Source: Mycobacterium sp. ENV421
GTDB taxonomy: Bacteria > Actinomycetota > Actinomycetes > Mycobacteriales > Mycobacteriaceae
DNA length: 34,781 nt
Reading direction: 5' to 3'
Assembly: GCF_002887815.1 (NCBI RefSeq)
Contig: NZ_PDHO01000038.1
Location: forward strand, 1 to 34,781
Shown: positions 1 to 8,455 of the stretch, in pieces
How positions within the stretch are numbered: the first letter of the stretch is position 1
Layout: each line of letters starts with the position of its first letter
The notes under the pieces: generated by a model
Told to the model about the DNA's origin: nothing
The model's database searches: none
Seen by the model: only the letters and a program-made list of their open reading frames with translations
Program-made: the position numbers and the translations under genes

Positions 1-39
1 ACTCGGAGGCCTACCCCCCATCAGCCGACTGCGACCAAC

Positions 40-1698
40 CTAATGGCCGAGTACAGCTAGGCCATCGAGAACCTTCGCGCGGTCGACCGGCGTGGATGCA
101 GGGAGCGGGAAGTCCTGCAGCGTCGTTCCGGTGAACTCGTAGCGATCACTCCAACTCTCGGCGCTAACACGAGCTCCGTCTTGCCCGATCGGGTCGCCGC
201 CCTTCGGGTAGCTGTTCTGCTTGAGCCAGAAGCACGCCACCGACGAGTTGAGCACCCCGAGCAGCCGCAGATGATCCTCGACCGACGCGCCTTCAGGCAG
301 CTTGATCACTGGCGCCGACTGCTTGAAGACCTTGCCGCCGCGATCAAGGACGAAGTGATTGTGCGTAGCGACGAAGGCGAAAGTGATCGTCAAGATCGAT
401 GCGCTTGGGTCACGAGTCAGCTGGTGCCACTCGTACCAGGGTCGCCCCTCCTCGAAATACGTTTGCTTACCGAAGGTAGCGCGGTTGCCGAGCACCGTGC
501 GGCAGGGCCAAAGCCAACGTTCAGCGTAAGACGACGGCACTAACTTGGTGTACAGCGGCGGTGGACCGTAGGGGAAGATCGACCATGTTTGTCCATCGAT
601 GTTCCAGTCTCGAATCTCATCGCCAAGCGTAAGTGCGCGCACCATGTCATCTGGCACCTGACGACGCTCAAACGAGCGATGATCGGCAAGCATGACTTCA
701 TCTGCGTTCGTCATACCGAATACGCCGAGTCGGGCTGCTCTATGGCCCAGTGTTGTTGTCTGCGAACGGTTCACCAGTTCGAGTAGCTCTACCGCACCTC
801 CGCCGCTCAGGCTCCATGGGTGGGTCGACAATGAACTGCGGGGCAGATCCGTAACGCTGATGTAGGTGTCCTCGTGACCCGGCTCGTCTATATGCTGCGT
901 GATTGTCGTCCATACGAGGCCCTTGGCAGCGTCAGTTGGTCGTCCTGGTTCGCCGCGAATGCCCAGCACCGTACGGATGGTGTCCGTCGCGGGTCGCTGG
1001 TTCCGACCAACGATGATGGTGGTTGGTGTTCCGTGGCCCGGGATGTAAGCGCCGGAAGTATCAATCACTCCTCGTAATTCGACGGTGGGCAGGAACTCTT
1101 CGATGAGCTTCGAGCCAAACTCACGCTTCATGAACGCGTTTGAGGTGATCTGTCCTACCCACCCTGTGGGTCGGTCGGCTGAACGTGGCCACGCCAGACG
1201 GAAAAACAGCTCCATGAACGGCACCGTCAGTGCGTACTTTCGGTGCGGGGTCTTGTATAGGTCTCTGTAGGTCGAGTTGAGTGCCGCGTCCTTCACCGTG
1301 ATGTACGGCGGGTTCCCCACGACCACATCGTGTTCGCGTTGCAAAATCTCAGTCAATGCTTCCGCGTTCTCGGTGGTGTCTGCGCGTACTGCATGTCCGC
1401 TCGCGAGAAGGTCTTCGGGTAACAGCTGCTGATTAGCACCCCACCGCAGGCTGTCGCCGGCGGCGAGGTGTGGTTTGTAGCCGATGCGCTCTTCTATGCT
1501 GCTGTCACCGGCCGCGTGCAACGCCGCAACGAGAAGTCGGAAGCGTGCGATCGCCACAGCGAACGGGTTGATATCGACCCCGTAGATGCCGTCGAGGGCC
1601 TTTTCGACTAGTTCCCGTGGACCGAGTGCGGGGGCGTGGCGCTGCCACTGCTCATGCAGGCGATGGAAGGCGCCGAGCAGGAAGTGCCCCGATCCGCA
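40..1698 (-). pseudogene. pglX: BREX-2 adenine methyltransferase PglX, 3' fragment (separated from its 5' part by the inserted element)
   Basis: This is the catalytic and target-recognition part of the N6-adenine methyltransferase of BREX type 2 (Pgl). The fragment opens with Cys-Gly-Ser-Gly-His-Phe, the second half of SAM-binding motif I. It carries motif IV as GNPPY (codons near 1304-1314), and later the Eco57I/TaqI-type C-terminal pattern ending with a DFPLP segment. The preceding Asp-Pro-Ala lies 18.5 kb away at 20254-20262, so this is half of a split gene. The open frame extends into the element to a GTG at 1734, which adds 12 foreign residues. It stops at a TAG (40-42) soon after the DFPLP segment. 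BREX-2 PglX proteins are usually around 1,200 residues, and the two fragments together give only about 790. A second 3' lesion is therefore likely, though the window edge prevents proof. Family assignment is strong because pglW sits immediately upstream of the 5' part. Confidence 0.88.
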
Positions 1699-1703
1699 CG
1701 TTG

Positions 1704-1731
1704 TTATGCGCTCTCCCCGGGCGTGTCTCAC
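1704..1731 (+). repeat. Left terminal inverted repeat of the element
   Basis: TTATGCG (1704-1710) and GTGTCTCAC (1723-1731) are separated by 12 bases. Both blocks recur in inverted orientation and the same order at the right end. The host pglX sequence ends at 1697 or 1698, and the six bases ACGTTG (1698-1703) lie between host and arm. These blocks are the probable binding sites of the element's tyrosine recombinases. The inner GC-rich spacer differs from that of the right end. Confidence 0.75.
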
Positions 1732-1832
1732 CACCGCTCCCTCTGATTGCCGCTACCGTCCGCACTGACGCGCGCCTGCGAGGGGCGGAAGCAGATGGCT
1801 AGGTACGTCACGTCAGAGGGGCGGTTTCTTGT
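1732..1832 (+). promoter_or_regulatory. Leader of the recombination operon (weak promoter candidate)
   Basis: A short non-coding stretch lies between the left terminal repeat and the first gene. A TAGGTA hexamer at 1800-1805 could serve as an actinobacterial -10 element, but no convincing -35 is visible at the right spacing. A direct repeat of ACGTC follows at about 1804-1814. The purine-rich AGAGGGGCGG at about 1815-1824 is a suitable ribosome binding site for the ATG at 1833. Read on the other strand, the sequence just inside the end offers an AGAGG and GTG codons (1734, 1731) in frame with the pglX 3' fragment. Confidence 0.3.
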
Positions 1833-2588
1833 ATGTGGCAGGAAGCAGACAGTGCCGTTGGCGACCTGCTGACGTCGCGGGTGCTCGGCGGGGTCGGCCA
1901 GATCGACGACCCAGTCAAAGTGAGCACCTGGTGGGCTGATCACGGGATTTTGATCGACTCGGACGAACTCAGCCGCGATGTATTGTTCGCGCTCGCCACC
2001 CAATTTCGGGAGAACGCCGATGCGGATTGGGTGTCCTTCCTATGGCACGTTCTTGCGTGGGGCGTGATGGGCGACTATCGGAACACACCGACGATCGTCG
2101 CGAGCGCCGCCGGTGCCGCAGAGCGTGGCCGACTCAACGACATCCTTTGCGCAGCAGCTCAAGCCAGCCATCGCGGCGAAATCCGTTCCGCCTACACAGC
2201 AATCCGCGGCAAGGTTCCGCGACTTGGGCCCGCCTTCTTTTCGAAGTTCCTTTACTTCACCGCCGATCGAGAATCATCAGATCCAAGTGCCGTGATCCTG
2301 GATTCCCGCGTCAGCGCAGCGGTCTTCACACTCACCGGCCGCGACTATTCCGAGGAGAAGGCGGCCACATACGAACGCTTCTGCAATGAAATTCACAAAT
2401 GGTCCCAACAGTTCGAAGCGCGGGCCGACGTCATCGAGTTTCGCATGTACCAGTTCGGCCAGCTCATCGACTCACGCCGGTGGAAATGGCTGCACGCCGA
2501 AGCCTCGCTGTACCGCGAGGGTTGGAAGCAGGTGGGGTTCGACGACATAGCCGAACGACGAGCCCATCTCGCGGGCTGGACGAGGTAA
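1833..2588 (+). CDS. OGG-fold (8-oxoguanine DNA glycosylase-like) protein of the recombination operon
   Basis: 251 residues, soluble, with no membrane segment or signal peptide. The central block around residues 130-160, with GPAFFSKFLYFT followed by a conserved-looking ILDSRV, resembles actinobacterial proteins classed as 8-oxoguanine DNA glycosylase OGG-fold, in which a helix-hairpin-helix style core packs on DNA. I recognise the fold family by this signature only. I cannot confirm a catalytic lysine/aspartate pair, so base-excision activity is not established. The ATG is preceded by a good purine-rich site. The stop lies 5 bp before the GTG of the first recombinase, so the gene is probably co-transcribed with the recombination genes. 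Its place as first gene of the operon suggests a role linked to the element (DNA distortion, target recognition or repair of junctions), which is inference. The alternative is a cargo gene that merely shares the promoter. Confidence 0.65.
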   Translation: MWQEADSAVGDLLTSRVLGGVGQIDDPVKVSTWWADHGILIDSDELSRDVLFALATQFRENADADWVSFLWHVLAWGVMGDYRNTPTIVASAAGAAERGRLNDILCAAAQASHRGEIRSAYTAIRGKVPRLGPAFFSKFLYFTADRESSDPSAVILDSRVSAAVFTLTGRDYSEEKAATYERFCNEIHKWSQQFEARADVIEFRMYQFGQLIDSRRWKWLHAEASLYREGWKQVGFDDIAERRAHLAGWTR

Positions 2589-2593
2589 CGGCA

Positions 2594-3988
2594 GTGGAGC
2601 TCTACTACGCGGATTGGAACCTCTTACGCGACGACGAATATGACCCTCTCGACGCAGGTGGTTCTCCGATCGTCCAGGACGGCACGCCGATCTTTGTGGA
2701 CGACAGCATGCGGCCGCTGGAGCCGTGGTGCACGTTCCTGCGGCTTTACAGCCAGAACCTACGGAAGAACTCGATATACGCCTACGCCCGCGATGCGTTG
2801 GAGTTCGGACGGTTCTTAGACGCGAGAGGGGTTGGGGTGCTGGATGTCTGCGAGCGAGACCTCGTCGACTTCCGTAATCACCGTCTGGGCGAAGGCGTGT
2901 CGGCGAGGTCCTGGTCGCGACACCTTGTCGTCATTCGCGCCTTGTTTACTTACCTGTACGAGACTGGACAGCGCGACAGCCTGCCGTGGATTCAAGTCGG
3001 GAGCAGATCGGTTGTCACTCCCAGGACGCCCCGCACGGAGATGGACGTCCGAGCACTCTCACACGCGCAATGGCTTGCCCTACGCGACATCGGCTTTGGT
3101 GGAGAGCGGCCCTCAGGGGAGCTGGACCGGTCCTATCGTGGCCAATCGACCGTCCGGAACGTGTGCGCGGTCGACCTGGCCTTAACCACCGGCATGCGGC
3201 TCACCGAGTGGTCCACGCTGCTGGATGCCGAGATCCCTTCTTCTGATGGCGGCGCTTCGCTGGTGCTGGAAGCGTGTGCGAAGAACGCGCGGCATCGGCG
3301 GGTCTACGTTCCGTCATCGACAGTGAAAGCTGTTGATCTATACCGCGGCACAGAACGTAAATCCCTTGTCCGCAAAGCTCAGAACGCTCTGCAGCGCAAG
3401 CTGCAGACGCTGGCTGTAGTCAGCCATATCGACGCGGCCGCGGGCAAGATCACATACCGTCACCATGGGCTCGACAAGCGCGAGGAGTTCGCGGTGATCC
3501 CTCCCGACGTGCGCCGTCTCCTGGTCAGAATCGACGAGGCTGGCTCCATCGAGCCCTTGTCGCTATTTGTGGGCAAGGGCGGCCACCCGCCGTCGCAGCG
3601 GCGCTGGCATCAATACTTCGAGGACGCCAACGACCGCCTCGCCATGTTCGCGAACGCGACGCCCACCATGCCTCCCGCGGTCACACCACATGACCTGAGA
3701 CATACATTCGCTGTGGTCATGCTGCGCAGCCTGCAGCGACGCGCGGCACAATTCGAACGGTCCCGGCGCAGAACAGGATTCGGCACCATCAGCGAACACA
3801 TCGTCCACAACCCACTCTTGACGCTGCAGCGCCTGCTCGGGCATGCCAGCCCGTCCACGACGATGGTCTACCTCAGGTACGTCGATGAGTCAGATGAGCT
3901 GATCCAGCGGGCGTTTGATTCCTGGAGTGACAACACCCGCGACTATGCCAGCTACGTCCTGGATGAACTCGAGGCGCAGTCTTCGTGA
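2594..3988 (+). CDS. Tyrosine recombinase 1 (TnpA-like integrase)
   Basis: 464 residues from a GTG preceded by GAGG at 8 bp. The frame is open further upstream, but that part overlaps the previous gene. An N-terminal SAM-like, core-binding domain of about 130 residues (pattern ending ...NSIYAYARDALEFGRFL) precedes the catalytic domain. The whole active site is visible: Arg202 in TGMRLTEW, a Lys in the following beta-hairpin (CAKNARHRR), His366 and Arg369 in HDLRH, His417 in LLGHASPSTT and the nucleophile Tyr426. This enzyme should cut and rejoin the element ends and the target. It is the only one of the three with a textbook active site at standard spacing (His to Tyr 9 residues). Its stop overlaps the next start (GTGA). 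The length is larger than Tn554 TnpA (about 360 residues). Confidence 0.92.
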   Translation: MELYYADWNLLRDDEYDPLDAGGSPIVQDGTPIFVDDSMRPLEPWCTFLRLYSQNLRKNSIYAYARDALEFGRFLDARGVGVLDVCERDLVDFRNHRLGEGVSARSWSRHLVVIRALFTYLYETGQRDSLPWIQVGSRSVVTPRTPRTEMDVRALSHAQWLALRDIGFGGERPSGELDRSYRGQSTVRNVCAVDLALTTGMRLTEWSTLLDAEIPSSDGGASLVLEACAKNARHRRVYVPSSTVKAVDLYRGTERKSLVRKAQNALQRKLQTLAVVSHIDAAAGKITYRHHGLDKREEFAVIPPDVRRLLVRIDEAGSIEPLSLFVGKGGHPPSQRRWHQYFEDANDRLAMFANATPTMPPAVTPHDLRHTFAVVMLRSLQRRAAQFERSRRRTGFGTISEHIVHNPLLTLQRLLGHASPSTTMVYLRYVDESDELIQRAFDSWSDNTRDYASYVLDELEAQSS

Positions 3989-5799
3989 CACCCCCTGACT
4001 GCGAACCGCGGATTGTGCTCTTCCCGCCCGGCGGGCCGATGAAGTCCGCACGCATTAGGCCGAGTGACTATGTGGCCACGCGACTCGTCGCCGAGCTCGC
4101 CGACGCGTGGAAGGAGAGCGCCGAGAACCTGGACCTCACCCCCGGCACAATCTCTCGTCAAGGCGGAGTCATCAGAAGGGTCGGCGAATTCTTGACCGAC
4201 CGCGCCGACCGATTTCTCACCTTGTCCGGCGACGGCGCGGAGGTCGCGCGACGACTGCACGACTGGGAATCAGCGATGGTCTTACGTTTCCCGCCGCCCA
4301 GCGTGCACGCGAAAGACCTCGGGATGGAGTTACGCAACCACGTCGCCCGATATCTCCAATCGCATGGGGTGTTCGACGGTGTGCTCGTGGACTGGGCCAG
4401 CGGATGGGTCTTGGACGGCAGCTTATGGGAGGGCTTGCCGCTCGACGAGTTCAGCAACGACGAACGACTCCAGCTAGAGCAGGCATGCCGAACGATCGTG
4501 CGCGACACCGAAGAACGCCTTGCTCGCGGTAACGCTCTGCTGCGGGCCGGGAGGGATCCCCGCCGCCACGGCTGGAACCGAATGGAAAACCTCGTATGGG
4601 CTCTACGGAACCTGCCCTTCGAAGAATCCTTCCAGGTTCATCTGGCCGGGCCGCGTCGAGCGCTGAACGGATGTGACGTCGACCAAGAATCAGGAGTCAA
4701 CCGCGATGCCCGTTTGAAGGCTCGCCCGCTGATGACGGCCGTGGGCGCATACCTCGCGCCAGAGGAGGAATACCTTCTCGCCATTAGAGTGCTGCTCCAC
4801 CTACAAACGGGGTGGGCGCCTGAAGAGAGCGGCCGGCTGCTGCGCACGGACATCGAGTTCGGTGACTCATCCGTCCGTGTCCGCGCAACCAAGCTACGGG
4901 CTCAGCGAATCCGTTGGCACACCCTGTCCGCGGCGGACCAGCCGTCGGGCGGATGGAAGGCTGGCGATCTCATTCGGCGCGCCGCGCACGCGATGCAGCA
5001 CGCACACTCGCTCACTCCCGACGAACCGCTGTTCTGGGTAGCAGGGGTTCGCTCAGTACGGGACCGGCGCGACGGCGAATACCCTCAATACTTCATCCGC
5101 GCCAGATATTTCGGACGAACCAATTCGCTCAACAAGCTGATCGAACGCTGTGGACTATCAATCAGCGAACCGCACGACATGCGTAGGCTGCGCAAGACGG
5201 TGAAGAGCGCGCGGGCCGCGTTGCTCGGCACTCTCAACGGCGCGGCCGGCGACGACCACTCGGTCGAAGTCTTCCGGGGCCACTATGCCCAGACCACAAC
5301 GATTCACACCATCGCTGCGCAGACGGTGCTGCGCGCCCAGCGCAAAGTCCTTGACCGCGCCAACCTTGGACCGACATTCATCGACGCGCAGGCCGCCGAC
5401 ATTGCCGCCGACGCATACGACTCCGGTGTCGCCGCGCTCGCAACGTCGGTGGCCGCCGAATCCCCAGCGGAGCAGCAACTGACACTATCGGCGTGTCGAG
5501 ATCCCTACGATGCGCCCTTCGGCCGACCAGGTTTGCTGTGCCACGCATCGCCGTCAATGTGCCTTCAATGCCGCAATGCCGTCATCTTCCGCGATCATCT
5601 GCCGCGCCTCACCGTATACCGCGAGGTGCTCGATGACATCGAAAAGACCATTACCCCAATACAGTTCAGCGAGGTCTACGGCCAGCAACGCATCAACCTC
5701 GATGCGTTGCTGGCCGAGTTCCCCCACGATCAGATCGAGTTCGCCCGGAAACAAAGCGCAGAACTGCACCGACCTCTCGGACAGCGAGCCGAACAATGA
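3985..5799 (+). CDS. Tyrosine recombinase 2 with Cys-rich C-terminus, apparently lacking the catalytic tyrosine
   Basis: 604 residues from a GTG that overlaps the previous stop; an in-frame ATG at 4039 is an alternative start. The fold of a tyrosine recombinase is recognisable from HDMRR (His397, Arg400) and from RGHYAQTTTIHTI, where His433 matches the conserved LGH. However, the residue nine positions later is Thr442, with His441 beside it, so the usual nucleophilic tyrosine is missing. The first arginine box reads TGWAPEES, also without the expected Arg. C-terminal to this lies a four-cysteine cluster (Cys504, Cys519, Cys526, Cys529) that probably binds zinc, as in other large TnpB-type integrases. 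Most likely it is a structural or DNA-binding partner in a recombinase complex. A tyrosine elsewhere in the chain (for example Tyr434) cannot be excluded without a structure model. Confidence 0.85.
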   Translation: MTPPDCEPRIVLFPPGGPMKSARIRPSDYVATRLVAELADAWKESAENLDLTPGTISRQGGVIRRVGEFLTDRADRFLTLSGDGAEVARRLHDWESAMVLRFPPPSVHAKDLGMELRNHVARYLQSHGVFDGVLVDWASGWVLDGSLWEGLPLDEFSNDERLQLEQACRTIVRDTEERLARGNALLRAGRDPRRHGWNRMENLVWALRNLPFEESFQVHLAGPRRALNGCDVDQESGVNRDARLKARPLMTAVGAYLAPEEEYLLAIRVLLHLQTGWAPEESGRLLRTDIEFGDSSVRVRATKLRAQRIRWHTLSAADQPSGGWKAGDLIRRAAHAMQHAHSLTPDEPLFWVAGVRSVRDRRDGEYPQYFIRARYFGRTNSLNKLIERCGLSISEPHDMRRLRKTVKSARAALLGTLNGAAGDDHSVEVFRGHYAQTTTIHTIAAQTVLRAQRKVLDRANLGPTFIDAQAADIAADAYDSGVAALATSVAAESPAEQQLTLSACRDPYDAPFGRPGLLCHASPSMCLQCRNAVIFRDHLPRLTVYREVLDDIEKTITPIQFSEVYGQQRINLDALLAEFPHDQIEFARKQSAELHRPLGQRAEQ

Positions 5800-7859
5800 C
5801 CAGCGACCTCGCTTCGCCGATTCCGGCTTGGGATCCACCATTCGCCCCGAAGGAATCCGTTATTCCTGAAACACGCCGCGTCGCACCCGGCCCCGAACCG
5901 CGATTCGGCGACATGCCCCGATGGGACCTGACCGCAGCCGGAGTCGCCCCCAACCTGAGCCCATATCGCGCACAACTGCGATTCGACGACCTCCCCGACG
6001 ACTGGGTGCCGATAGCTAAAACGCTGGCAATGGCCATGCTGCAACCAGCCCACGCCGCCCTCCGAGAGGCACACGTCTACCGGTCAAACCGGCCGTATAA
6101 GACCAAGTCGATTCAGCACGTGCTTGTCGAGATCCGATACCTCGCCAAATGGGCCGAAACCCGCGCCTTCACTGCAGACCTGTCGCGGTGGACCGATAAC
6201 CACAGCGAGGCATATCTCACGTCGGTTCGCGCCACCCGCGCACCGACCGCAGAGAAATCAGCGCAGGATCTTCTACGTCACCTTGTGGCTTTTGGGCCGC
6301 TGATGCAAAACGGTGGTCTGCGGGTGCATGTGGGTCCTTCCAAGACGGGCAGCTCGGGAGAGATCAAGACTCCGGTCATCCCCCCGGACGCATTCTGGCC
6401 ATTGATCCGCGCCTGCTGGGCCTACATCGACGTGTTCGCCCCTGACGTTCTTGCAGCCCGCGACGAAATCAACGCACTGGATACCCGCCCACATCCCGAC
6501 AAGCGGCCAGCCGCACAATCGGTCGACGGAGCGATCGACGCCTGGCTCGGATCACCCGGCAGTTTCATTCCACTGCACATCTACACGCTCGGACGTGGGC
6601 GAGCCGGTGAGATCAATTGGGACGGCCTGGCGCTATGCACCACACCACGCATACATTCAACAACCTTCTACACCGGTCCAGGGCCAGCCCGACGACAACG
6701 AGTACGCGACGCGATCGCCTCCGGTGTGCCCACCAAGTTCGGATACTCCAGCACTCAAGCCGCCATCGTTGACCGACCTAACGCGACGCGCGGGCCGTGG
6801 ATCAGCGGATTCGACCGGGTCATCGTGAGCAAAGAACTCACCCAAATCCGCAATGCCGCTTATATTTTCGTGACGATCATGACGATGATGCGCGACAGTG
6901 AAGTCCAAGGAATCGCCACTGGAGCCGTCGGCACCCATTACGGCGCCCCAGCGGTGACCAGCATCCTGCACAAAGGCCAGATAGGTGCGGGTACACCGCA
7001 GCGCTGGTGGGTAAGCCCACCGGTCGTCCGCGCCCTCGAAGTCGCGGAACGCATTACGCGCGACCCAGGCAGGCTGTTCGGCAGCCTCCGCGCCGGCATC
7101 AACCGTGACCTCGCCGGATTTGACCAACACGAACAGATCCGTTCATTCATCAACTGGGTGAACGATCACTCGCCCCATAACGGCCTAGAGCCGATTCCAA
7201 CTACAGCGTTGGCGCCGCACATGTTTCGCCGCACCATGGCTGTTATCACTGCCAACGAACCTGACGGCGAGATCGCACTCGGGATCACGCTCAAGCACAA
7301 CGCCACACGGGCACTGGCTAACGCGACCACCAGCGGCTACGCGGCACCAACACCAGAGTGGGCCAAGGAGTTCGACCACCACGCCAAGGAAGCCGCCGCC
7401 GGAGAGCTCGTTGCCGATTGGGCGCGACACGCAGGCGGCGAAAGAGCAGCGCGAGGCCCAGCCGCCACCGCATTCGTCAACAGCCTTTCGAGGGTGACCG
7501 ACCATGCGGAGACCACGGTCGCTGTGGGCAATGAACGCATGCTGCGAAACCTGCTGCGCGATGAGTTCGCCACCATCCGCCTGGGTACCCTCAACCACTG
7601 CCTCGGTGACCCCAGCAGAGCGTTCTGCCTGGAAGGCGCATCCGCTGCGGCGAAAGCCGGCGGTCCCATCCCGAGTATGTGCCAACCCGCCACCTGCCGG
7701 AACTCAGTCATCACCGACAAGCACCTGCCCATCTGGCAGCACGAGGAAGCAGACCTCACCGAGAGACTCAAGGACAAGAAGATCGCCGACGTCCACCGCC
7801 GACGCCTCGAAACCCAGCTCGCCGACGTCCGCCGTGTCACCCAGCAAGAGCCCAAATGA
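5796..7859 (+). CDS. Tyrosine recombinase 3 (TnpB-like, Cys-rich C-terminus)
   Basis: 687 residues; the ATG overlaps the preceding stop by 4 bp. The first catalytic arginine is probably Arg366 (MMRDSEVQG). The HxxR box is His475-Met-Phe-Arg478. The LKH motif gives His501, and the best candidate nucleophile is Tyr515 in TTSGYA, 14 residues on; this longer spacing is seen in TnpB-type enzymes. A four-cysteine cluster follows (Cys602, Cys611, Cys629, Cys634), embedded in a pattern (CRNSVI...HLP) very like that of recombinase 2 (CRNAVI...HLP), so recombinases 2 and 3 share a C-terminal module. The chain ends in a charged helical tail. It probably acts with recombinases 1 and 2 in one synaptic complex on the inverted repeats. 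Confidence 0.9.
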   Translation: MTSDLASPIPAWDPPFAPKESVIPETRRVAPGPEPRFGDMPRWDLTAAGVAPNLSPYRAQLRFDDLPDDWVPIAKTLAMAMLQPAHAALREAHVYRSNRPYKTKSIQHVLVEIRYLAKWAETRAFTADLSRWTDNHSEAYLTSVRATRAPTAEKSAQDLLRHLVAFGPLMQNGGLRVHVGPSKTGSSGEIKTPVIPPDAFWPLIRACWAYIDVFAPDVLAARDEINALDTRPHPDKRPAAQSVDGAIDAWLGSPGSFIPLHIYTLGRGRAGEINWDGLALCTTPRIHSTTFYTGPGPARRQRVRDAIASGVPTKFGYSSTQAAIVDRPNATRGPWISGFDRVIVSKELTQIRNAAYIFVTIMTMMRDSEVQGIATGAVGTHYGAPAVTSILHKGQIGAGTPQRWWVSPPVVRALEVAERITRDPGRLFGSLRAGINRDLAGFDQHEQIRSFINWVNDHSPHNGLEPIPTTALAPHMFRRTMAVITANEPDGEIALGITLKHNATRALANATTSGYAAPTPEWAKEFDHHAKEAAAGELVADWARHAGGERAARGPAATAFVNSLSRVTDHAETTVAVGNERMLRNLLRDEFATIRLGTLNHCLGDPSRAFCLEGASAAAKAGGPIPSMCQPATCRNSVITDKHLPIWQHEEADLTERLKDKKIADVHRRRLETQLADVRRVTQQEPK

Positions 7860-8272
7860 CCACGGTGAGTCCAGCCACGGAGAAGAAGCTCCGGGACGCC
7901 ATGAAGCGACTCCTCGCTGGCCAGCCGAAACGGACCGACGGGCGGCTCACCAAGGCCAATCTGCACACTGAGGCCGGTGTCAGCAGGGCCACCATGAACC
8001 GCGCCGAGGCGGTCACCGCCGACTGGGACATCGCTGTCGGCACACAGGCCGCGCCCCGAGACTCCCAGATCGTCGAACTGCAGGAAGCAATCTCCAAGCT
8101 AAAGCAGAGCGTCGCCACGATGCGTCAACGCAACACCGATCTCGAACGCAGAAACCAGGCTGCCGTCACGGTAATTGCGGAACTCAGCGCGCAGCTTCGG
8201 GCAATCCAGGGCGAGACCCCGACTGGCACGGTCACGCCCATACATGATCGGCCAACACGCAGACGGTGGTGA
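7856..8272 (+). CDS. TnpC-like / DUF6262 family small coiled-coil protein
   Basis: 138 residues, starting at an ATG that overlaps the previous stop by 4 bp. The N-terminal half has a helix-turn-helix-like stretch (LTKANLHTEAGVSRATMNR). The second half is a heptad-rich coiled coil of about residues 72-118, followed by a basic C-terminus ending RPTRRRW. Size, layout and position after the recombinases match TnpC of Tn554 (about 125 residues) and the DUF6262 family. In Tn554, TnpC is not essential but affects transposition efficiency and orientation. A similar auxiliary DNA-binding role is inferred here. It is the last gene of the recombination operon. Confidence 0.8.
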   Translation: MTTVSPATEKKLRDAMKRLLAGQPKRTDGRLTKANLHTEAGVSRATMNRAEAVTADWDIAVGTQAAPRDSQIVELQEAISKLKQSVATMRQRNTDLERRNQAAVTVIAELSAQLRAIQGETPTGTVTPIHDRPTRRRW

Positions 8273-8377
8273 CTACGGGCGAACTCACTCCTGAACCGGG
8301 GCTGACGGTGGTCGATCAAGTCTAGATGAGCAGGGTCGAGCCAGTGCACAGCCGGTATCATCCGGTTCACCCCGTCA

Positions 8378-8398
8378 AAACCCGCCTAAACCGGGTTT
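8378..8398 (+). terminator. Hairpin between the recombination and defence operons (terminator or operator)
   Basis: AAACCCG (8378-8384) and CGGGTTT (8392-8398) form a 7-bp stem with a 7-base loop. It ends in TTT but lacks a full U-run. It lies in the 183-bp gap between the TnpC-like stop and the HTH gene. It could end the first operon. Equally it could be an operator for the HTH protein, because a TAGGCT hexamer (8407-8412), a possible -10 element, follows closely. The rest of the gap shows only a short repeat of CCGGT (about 8352 and 8362). Confidence 0.4.
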
Positions 8399-8440
8399 CT
8401 CCCCGCTAGGCTCTTCCCGTCCACGCCACGTGTCGATGCG

Positions 8441-8446
8441 AGGAGG
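8441..8446 (+). promoter_or_regulatory. Strong ribosome binding site that fixes a TTG start
   Basis: A consensus AGGAGG lies 9 bp before TTG 8456. This supports the rare TTG start of the HTH gene over an overlapping frame starting at 8430. Confidence 0.75.
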
Positions 8447-8455
8447 TCTCTTCCG

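Noticed and set aside
2399..2593. 65-codon N-terminal extension of recombinase 1
   Set aside because: It overlaps the end of the OGG-fold gene in another frame and is Arg-rich nonsense. GTG 2594 has a ribosome binding site.
2594..7859. RIT (recombinase-in-trio) element
   Set aside because: RIT elements also have three recombinases. The TnpC/DUF6262 gene, the large Cys-tailed second and third enzymes and the 6-bp core geometry favour the Tn554 group. Some uncertainty remains.
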